This document shows positions 58,237-64,000 of a stretch of 64,000 bases of DNA, one piece after another; positions within the stretch are counted from its first letter, which is position 1, and every line of letters begins with the position of its first letter. The notes beneath the pieces were generated by a model that did not search any database, was not told the origin of the DNA, and saw only the letters and a list, made by a program, of their open reading frames with translations. Position numbers and translations under genes: made by a program. This DNA is from Branchiostoma floridae (taxonomy: Eukaryota > Chordata > Leptocardii > Amphioxiformes > Branchiostomatidae): contig NC_049997.1 of assembly GCF_000003815.2 (NCBI RefSeq), positions 6,163,204 through 6,227,203 on the forward strand, given 5' to 3'.

Positions 58237-58461
58237 TCATTGTCCAGTTCCTTCCTTTTGACCCTGTTCTTTTGGCTGTTCTTCTTGAGTCCTCGTCGTC
58301 TCTTCTTCTTTTTCTGTTTCCCCATCGGCTGTAGATGTGGAGCTGGGTGCATTCTGAAGTTCCTCTCTTCTGTACTTTTCCAGCAGCGGTCTGTAGATGT
58401 ACAGTCCTGTTAGCCATCCAAGGCTTAACACTGCTGCTATCTCCAGCTTACCAAGCCGCAT
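58237..58461 (-). CDS. 74-residue single-pass membrane microprotein, PIGBOS1-like
   Basis: The complete frame has ATG at 58461-58459 and its stop at 58239-58237. Residues 7-22 are hydrophobic (EIAAVLSLGWLTGLYIY), then RPLLEKYRREEL, then a hydrophilic Glu/Lys/Gln/Thr-rich tail. Human PIGBOS1 (54 residues, outer mitochondrial membrane, reported to contact CLCC1 at ER contacts) has the same layout: a short basic N-terminus, one helix ending in YI.P, then E.Y followed by charged residues. The match over the first 36 residues is short but ungapped in my reading. The alternatives are another mitochondrial assembly microprotein such as SMIM20 or COX assembly factors, which also have a Y.RP..EY pattern. 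In vertebrates PIGBOS1 lies antisense to PIGB; here its neighbours are the orphan gene and TAF8. Codon choice shows nothing unusual. Confidence 0.5.
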   Translation of the reverse strand: MRLGKLEIAAVLSLGWLTGLYIYRPLLEKYRREELQNAPSSTSTADGETEKEEETTRTQEEQPKEQGQKEGTGQ

Positions 58462-60265
58462 GTTTATTTTGTTGTTATTTCAGTCAGTAGCAACAATGAG
58501 TTTGTTTTAGTACTGGTAGAAAGCTGATCAACGTATAATTAAGGTCTCTTCTCTGTAATGAAGGAGTGCTGAAAAAGAGGAGAGGATATGAAAAAAAAAA
58601 ATTTCGTTTAAACATTCTAATTTCTACATCTATATGATTAACCAGTATTAAGAAATACACTTTACATTTTGTAACGTTAATATCCGTTAACGGTTAAGAT
58701 CACTCAGGTGCAAATCCCACCAAACGATGTCGTTGAATTTGAAATCATTTTAAGTTTGAGTTTCGATGTATCGTGTACTGTGAACTTGTCCAAAACGTCC
58801 AAAAAGAAGCGAATTATAACGCAAGACATTTTGGTTATGAAAGTGACCACCAAGCCCTCTCACCACATAAATAAATGCACGTTGTGTGGTGTATACGTAA
58901 CGTTGTCATTCTATGCTTAACGCCACAAATCAGGAAGATATGAGTATTATTGTAAAGTACACCTTACCGACACAATAGGTAGTTCCTTGTAGAGAAAACA
59001 CAGACACTTGGAACGTTACTAGCAGGGCGATGGAGAAACAAGGACAGCTCGACCTCTGGGTATAAAGGTTAGAGGTCAACGTTCTCACTTCCTGATTATC
59101 GAAATGCAATCTAAAACTTATTAAGTCGTGTTAAAATGTGCAAAGATGTGTCATATCAACATATTTATGACTGTTATTTTGTAGATAATGACCAAAAAAT
59201 GCAAAGAAAGGAAATGTTCTATCGCTGGCTTGCAAAAACCTCCCCGCCGTTCCAATGGTATAGCCTAATTTCAAGATGGCTGTCTGAGCGGATGATTTTC
59301 GCGGGGTGGCTGCGTTTTATGTGCATATTTCGTCACACATTCAGATATAAATGAGTTGTATGTGATCGCTGAAGTCTTCTGAATTGCTTGTCAACATATC
59401 CATTGATTCCGAAGGCGACTAGTTCACTTAGAGAAGGTTAGTTTTCTGTGATTTTTTTATGGGGGAGGGGGGCATACGCTCACCGTAGTACAGTCTTTCT
59501 TGTATGCTCTACCATACATGTATATTGAATTCTACAACAATGGACTGGTTACAGATACAGATAGATGTGAAACTTATGACCTTTCTTAACGTCATGCTAT
59601 AGAAGAAGGCCTTGTTCACTAACTGCTAGAGATATCGATAAAGGCGATAAACAATGTGTATTTCTATTTGTATTTATTGACAAATTATGAAAACAATATA
59701 GTTAACGTGTAAGTGTTGGGGTAGCCAGTCTACTATCAGGAATGCTAACAAAACGTGTCTGTGTAGTAACTTTAGTTCCCTGGCCGTGCCGTGTTCAAAT
59801 CATGGACATTCTTGTTCAAATATGCAGCATTTCTAACGAATTGATGTAAGCCACTCTTCAGCTACAGTATTGGTCAATACTGATACATGTAAATGAGCTA
59901 ATTCTCTTTGTGTGTGGTCTAAGAACCGACGTTACCACCTTGATTCCATGCCTGTTAGTGTTACACTTTTACTGTAATCCTTTATTTGTTAACAACTTAA
60001 CAGTAACTTTATTTTAAATAAATACTAGTAGCTACTTTATTGGTCACTTTAAAATTTGGTCCGCTAAAATTTCCTCATCGCAAAAATTTGATCACTCACT
60101 ATTTGAGATAGTGATCATGTTGTTTCCACTGTAAGAATTAAATGCTCTCTTTTCCCCCAACCGCTGAAATTACCAACCTCAATATTAAATGGATTTGAAG
60201 TATATTATTCATGTCTCAGCTTTCTTCATTATGTTACCAACAGCAGAGAAGCCAACAAACCTACC
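58462..60265. other. Intergenic region between the divergent small gene and TAF8
   Basis: It presumably contains both promoters. Just before the TAF8 start, 'ctttcttcattatgttacca' and 'acag' form a possible acceptor at 60240-60241, so a non-coding first TAF8 exon may lie further upstream. The frame at 59136-59354 has no recognisable features and is not called. Confidence 0.35.
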
Positions 60266-63212
60266 ATGACCTCCACGGAGGCTTCAGCGCTGGCATCTGC
60301 CCGCCGGCGTGCCCTGACAGTAGCGGTAAGCGCCCTGTGTACAGAGGGAGGGTTCGGCACTGCAGAGAAGGCAGCACTGGAGAGCTTAACAGAGATGTTA
60401 CAGAGTTGTAAGTATATACTTAATTCATCTTTAAAGTACAAGCTTTCCCAGTTCTTCACCTGTTCAAAAGTTAATCCAAGGTGGCACCCCACCCCTACCA
60501 GGACAATGATGGTTCCTCAATCATTCTCTTAAACTAGGACAGTAAAAGATTGGAACTACCACCATCATAGTAAAATCGTTGGAAGTTCTTAGTTTAAACT
60601 TGAAAAGATAAGTGTTTCAAGTTTTCAACCTGTATAGAGGTCCAGAGATTTAAGTTCACAAGGTGGTCTTGCGGGTTTGGGGTGTTTAAAGTACTTAAAG
60701 AATTACTTTACATATTGAAGGTTAAATCAATTTGTGTACACATTCTTTCAAAGGTTGGATGGTCAATTTAGAACTCTTTGTTCCCAGATATCACAGAGAT
60801 GGGCAGGAGTGCCAAACAGTACTGTGAGCTGGCAGGTCGGACTGAGCCAATGCTGACTGATGTCACTGTGTCCCTCATAGAAATGGGTAACAATAATTTA
60901 CTTCTATATGTATAGTTTTGTATATGTTTTTTTTCTGTATCATGTGTATGTCATGTAGTTTTGAACAGTACTTATATACTCGTATCTTAAGGGATGACCA
61001 CAGGAAGAATAGCTTACTAACAATCGACACAGGTTACATCAAATCTCTAAAAAGGTCTGATACGTTATATTTTCTACTGTCTGGCCATGGTTTTACTAGA
61101 AATTAGTTTACCTTCTACATGAAACTGTCAGGCCTAGATTTTTTTCACTGCCATGCACTACTTATGGTAAAGATTGTTTTGTTATGAATATAGAGTGGGT
61201 CTAAGTTGAAGGAAAATGAGTCAAACACAGAATACATGTGCTAAGATATGATATCTAATTTTGTCTTTATCTGTCCTCAGGTGCAGATATTGAAGGGCTG
61301 CCAGCTTATGCCAGGAGGGCAAACCGCCTCACTATGACCGCTCGTAAGTTGGGATTTTTTCTAAGATACTATCCAGTTATCAGCTGAATGACGCCAGTCT
61401 TTAAATATAGCTCAACAACACAAGTCTATGAAAGCATAAAAGTAAAGCAGCCATTCTCTGTTTAAAGAAAGCAGGATGCTTTTTCAAGTGGCTGGTTGTG
61501 CAATGTTTTGTTAAATGCTGTGCGCAGGATTGGACAAGTTTTCAAAAATTCACTTGTCCTATCGTGCAAGTGCATAAAAAATTATGACTGCTCGTAAGTT
61601 GGGAATCTTTTTAGATATTCTACAGTTATCAGATTCAGGATGACACTAGTTCATAAACCTTTGGTAAGCAGCTATCCTCTGGTGAGGTGAAATATGATGC
61701 TTTTCCAAGTACTGTAAATGCAGAAACTTTCGCGGTGGTTTGATGTTCGTGGTTTTCACGGTGGCTGCTTCACCGCAAACTTAAAACTACTGCGCGTGAA
61801 CATTTTTCCATGGCAGCAAGAGACTACAGTGCATGGTTCTACCGCAAACTTAAAACCACTGCAAAAAGTTCTTTTTCCTGCTACCGCGAAATTAAATCCC
61901 CGTGACCTTTAATACCTTTACAGAATTTTGTAGTGCAATGCAGCCTTGCTTTGGCTCATACTTTCAGTCAAGTACACAGACCACCTGGCCCTTGTACATG
62001 TGGCCACTTTTTGGTGGTCCCCTTGGCAGGGCTCGAAAAACTGGGTGCATGTGCACCCAGGTGCACCCAAAATTGGAACTGTGCACCCAATTTTTTGCAT
62101 TGCCGCGCCAGCGGCAATGCCTTATGCCAGCTTTCTTCCATGGTTGGATCAATGGACGGACCTTTTAACCCAGCCCTTCCAAAGCCCCTTCCAAAGGCCC
62201 TTCTTTCCTTGCCGAGTTTCATGGCTTAGTTAGACAATGGTACATTCCAGGCGAGTATTAAAACGCTCTTCTAGACGCATGTTACTGTATGTGGTCCAGC
62301 GTAATAAATCTACGCTTTAACTCACCATGTTTATATAAAGATATATCACAAATTGCATCAGAAGGAACTTATTTTGTAATGAAAAATAATGCATATTCAT
62401 TGTGGGTCAAAAAGTTTTACAAAACCTGTTTAATGTGCCAATAATTCATGTGACATAAATTATGATAATGAGGTAAATTTCCAATATCCCCTTTTGCTGC
62501 ATTTCCTACTGAAGAAGCTAGGTGTCGCTCTCAGCAGTTCAGTCATAAAATATGCGGCAATGCACAGCTTTTCTTAAAAGATTTCTTCTTTCAGTGGGTG
62601 CACAAGGTGCACCCAAATATTTTCTTAGGTTTATGTATGTAAAGATTTCAAGTATACTAGTGTACATCATATTCTTGACATCTAAGTGTTAGAAAGATGA
62701 TAAAAATGTCTGTCATGATACTTGTTTAAGAATTTGATAGCTTGTAACTTAGTTGTGTTTTAATTTTTGTCTGACATTCTACTTAAATTTAAGTGGTGCA
62801 CCCAAAAATATTTTGGTGCACCAAATTTTTTAAGCTGGGTGCACCAGTGCACCTAATCCCAAAAATGAATTTCGAGCCCTGCCTTGGTGTTCTCAATGAC
62901 ACAAGCAGTAAGAATCCTGTCGTTAGTGGCCACTTTTCTTAGTTCAAGTCCATTATGTGGACAGGTTTTACAATACCGACAAAAAGTGACCGCAATGGCC
63001 AGGTGGCCCCTATATTCAGGTGACCCCTAAGGCAGGTTTCACTGTATTCATAAACTGAAAATATGGTTGTCTCTGCCCCCCTTTCAGAGCCTCAGGCCAG
63101 GACACCGGGGAACCCTAAGGTGCTCCAGACGGGTACCAGGAAGCCGCACCCGTCTTACGTACCTGAACACCTGCCTGCCTTCCCCGACCCGCACACCTAC
63201 ATCAGAACACCT
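60266..63212 (+). CDS. TAF8: TFIID subunit 8 (TAF8), exons 1-4, continues beyond the right edge
   Basis: Exons: 60266-60407, 60788-60886, 61281-61343 and 63088-63212. Phases 1,1,1,0 join cleanly to 143 residues. Residues 10-80 are the histone-fold (Bromo_TP type) domain: ARRRALTVAVSALCTEGGFG, then TAEKAALESLTEMLQSYITE, then MGRSAKQYCELAGRTEPML, then TDVTVSLIEMGADIEGLPAY. It pairs with TAF10 in TFIID. Exon 4 carries the proline-rich start of the TAF8 C-terminal region, ending HLPAFPDPHTYIRTP, which is nearly invariant among animals. TAF8 bridges TAF2 and the core TFIID in the nucleus. Human TAF8 is about 310 residues, so roughly half is outside the window. The N-terminus is shorter than the human one, with ATG at 60266 as the first in frame. 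Intron 3 is enlarged by transposon insertions, and intron 4 starts with tandem copies of the exon end. Confidence 0.93.
61713..61925. mobile_element. Possible MITE with CTGTAAATGC / CTTTACAG ends
   Basis: 'Tactgtaaatgcagaaactt' then 'tcgcggtgg' begins and 'acctttaatacctttacag' ends a block with repeated 'accgcaaacttaaaac.actgc' text. The ends match only over about 8 bases. It resembles CTGTAAAT..TTTCGCGG mariner-type MITEs of marine animals. It lies in TAF8 intron 3. Confidence 0.45.
61965..63044. mobile_element. Mariner-like MITE interrupted by a hAT-like insertion
   Basis: The left part 'cagtcaagtacacagaccac' then 'ctggcc' and the right part 'ggcaggtttcactg' with a following TA correspond to the ends of the element at 45164-45647. 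'Gaccgcaatggccaggtggc' near the right also matches its interior. The two halves are separated by the element at 62027-62881. Confidence 0.65.
62027..62881. mobile_element. hAT-like non-autonomous element, 855 bp, inserted in another element
   Basis: The ends 'cagggctcgaaa' and 'tttcgagccctg' are exact inverted repeats of the CAGGG..CCCTG hAT type. CCTTGG stands on both sides (62021-62026 and 62882-62887), a 6-bp remnant of an 8-bp duplication. Subterminal 'gtgcacccaa' phrases are repeated in both orientations many times near each end. No transposase frame. Confidence 0.8.
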
Positions 63213-63496
63213 GTAAGTACGTCTGAACAGCTTTCCTGACCCTCACACTATCAGAACACCTGTAAGTACCTAAATACCTACATCAGAACATCTGTAAGTA
63301 CCTGAACACCTGCCTGCCTTCCCCGAACCACACACCTACATCAGAACACCTGTAAGTATGTCTGAACAGCTTTCCTGACCCTCACACTATCAGAACACCT
63401 GTAAGTACCTAAATACCTACATCAGAACATCTGTAAGTACCTGAGCACCTGCCTGCCTTCCCCGAACCACACACCTACATCAGAACACCTGTAAGT
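63213..63496 (+). repeat. TAF8: 139-bp tandem duplication of the TAF8 exon 4 end with its splice donor
   Basis: Two 139-bp units (63213-63351 and 63352-63490) each end with a copy of the exon 4 tail, 'cctgcctgccttccccgaac' then 'cacacctacatcagaacacc' then 't'. Each also contains two shorter 'cagaacacct' type copies. GTAAGT donors therefore occur at 63213, 63262, 63294, 63352, 63401, 63433 and 63491. Reading past the first donor meets TGA within nine codons, so only 63213 keeps the frame. Confidence 0.85.
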
Positions 63497-64000
63497 TTTG
63501 GATTGATGTCATGGTTATTGGGTTGGCCAACTACTCTCTCTTTGCAGTCAGGGGTTGAATTGTGAGGGGCTTATAATTAAATTGTACATGTATACGCGAT
63601 ACTTAGTGAGTGATCTCAGAGAGTGACAGCCATTGGAGTATTAACTTAATAATTAAGTAATAAATCACTGGCACCGTGAAGGACCCCATTTCTTTTCAAA
63701 TAAGTGTGATGGATTCTTTAAAAAAGTGATGCTCCAGCTGTGGCTCTTCTCGAACACTGCTACCTGAGGGATGTCTTTAATAACAAAGCTAGATACCCAT
63801 TTTTACCTGAGTTAAGTGAGGAAAGTCATGTAACACACAATGCCAAGTAGCATCCAAATATAACATTTTACTTTTGGTAATGCATTGTACACAATACTTC
63901 ATGTATTGTTTGTTACTTGTGTTATTTATACCTTCCTTACCACATGTTAGTTTGAGACTTTTTAAACGTTGCCGTACATTTGTATATTCTTTTTTTTTCA
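63497..64000 (+). other. TAF8 intron 4 sequence to window end
   Basis: AT-rich and without repeats or exons that I can support. The next TAF8 exon should lie beyond the edge. Confidence 0.5.

Noticed and set aside
59136..59354. 72-codon frame upstream of TAF8
   Set aside because: No signal, domain or splice context, and composition unlike the confirmed exons. Likely chance.

Overview
The window looks like nuclear DNA of an invertebrate chordate, most likely amphioxus (Branchiostoma). Its genes have many introns with GT/AG splice sites, its proteins align with vertebrate families, and the sequence is packed with small terminal-inverted-repeat elements, LINE tails, tRNA-derived SINEs and minisatellites of types I associate with amphioxus. 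The organism assignment is inference. Nothing suggests bacteria, plasmid or phage, and most longer open frames are repeat artefacts.

Layout. (1) 1-13.4 kb holds no recognisable gene. It contains tandem arrays with units of about 410, 335 and 149 bp, copies of a TA-flanked MITE, and a hammerhead-like motif. (2) 13567-16074 is an intact single-exon CDS for a secreted-then-anchored LRR-Ig receptor, followed by a long 3' UTR. (3) 17.4-41.9 kb is repeat-rich and gene-free. It has a SINE-like block, a 255-bp MITE with 8-bp target duplications, two opposed arrays of a 56-bp minisatellite, three LINE reverse-transcriptase tails of one family and one of another, arrays of about 127, 140, 148 and 440 bp, and an element carrying octamer palindromes. 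(4) 41.9-57.3 kb is a ten-exon gene for a 699-residue membrane-anchored protein that I do not recognise. It has a RHIM-like motif in exon 3 and TPR-like helices at its C-terminus. Its 8.7-kb first intron encloses PIGZ on the opposite strand, and intron 8 is filled by a 30-bp G-quadruplex-type minisatellite. (5) 58237-58461, minus strand, is a small one-pass membrane protein resembling PIGBOS1. (6) 60266 to beyond the right edge is the first part of TAF8, whose intron 3 contains a hAT-like element inserted into a mariner-like one and whose exon 4 end has been tandemly copied with its splice donor.

The genes are functionally unrelated: a surface LRR-Ig receptor, an ER GPI mannosyltransferase, an orphan that could be an innate-immune type adaptor, a probable mitochondrial microprotein and a TFIID subunit. 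Intron phases were checked by hand at each junction and close the frame in PIGZ (653 aa), the orphan gene (699 aa) and the visible part of TAF8 (143 aa). The best candidate for an undescribed system is the orphan gene with its RHIM-like segment.
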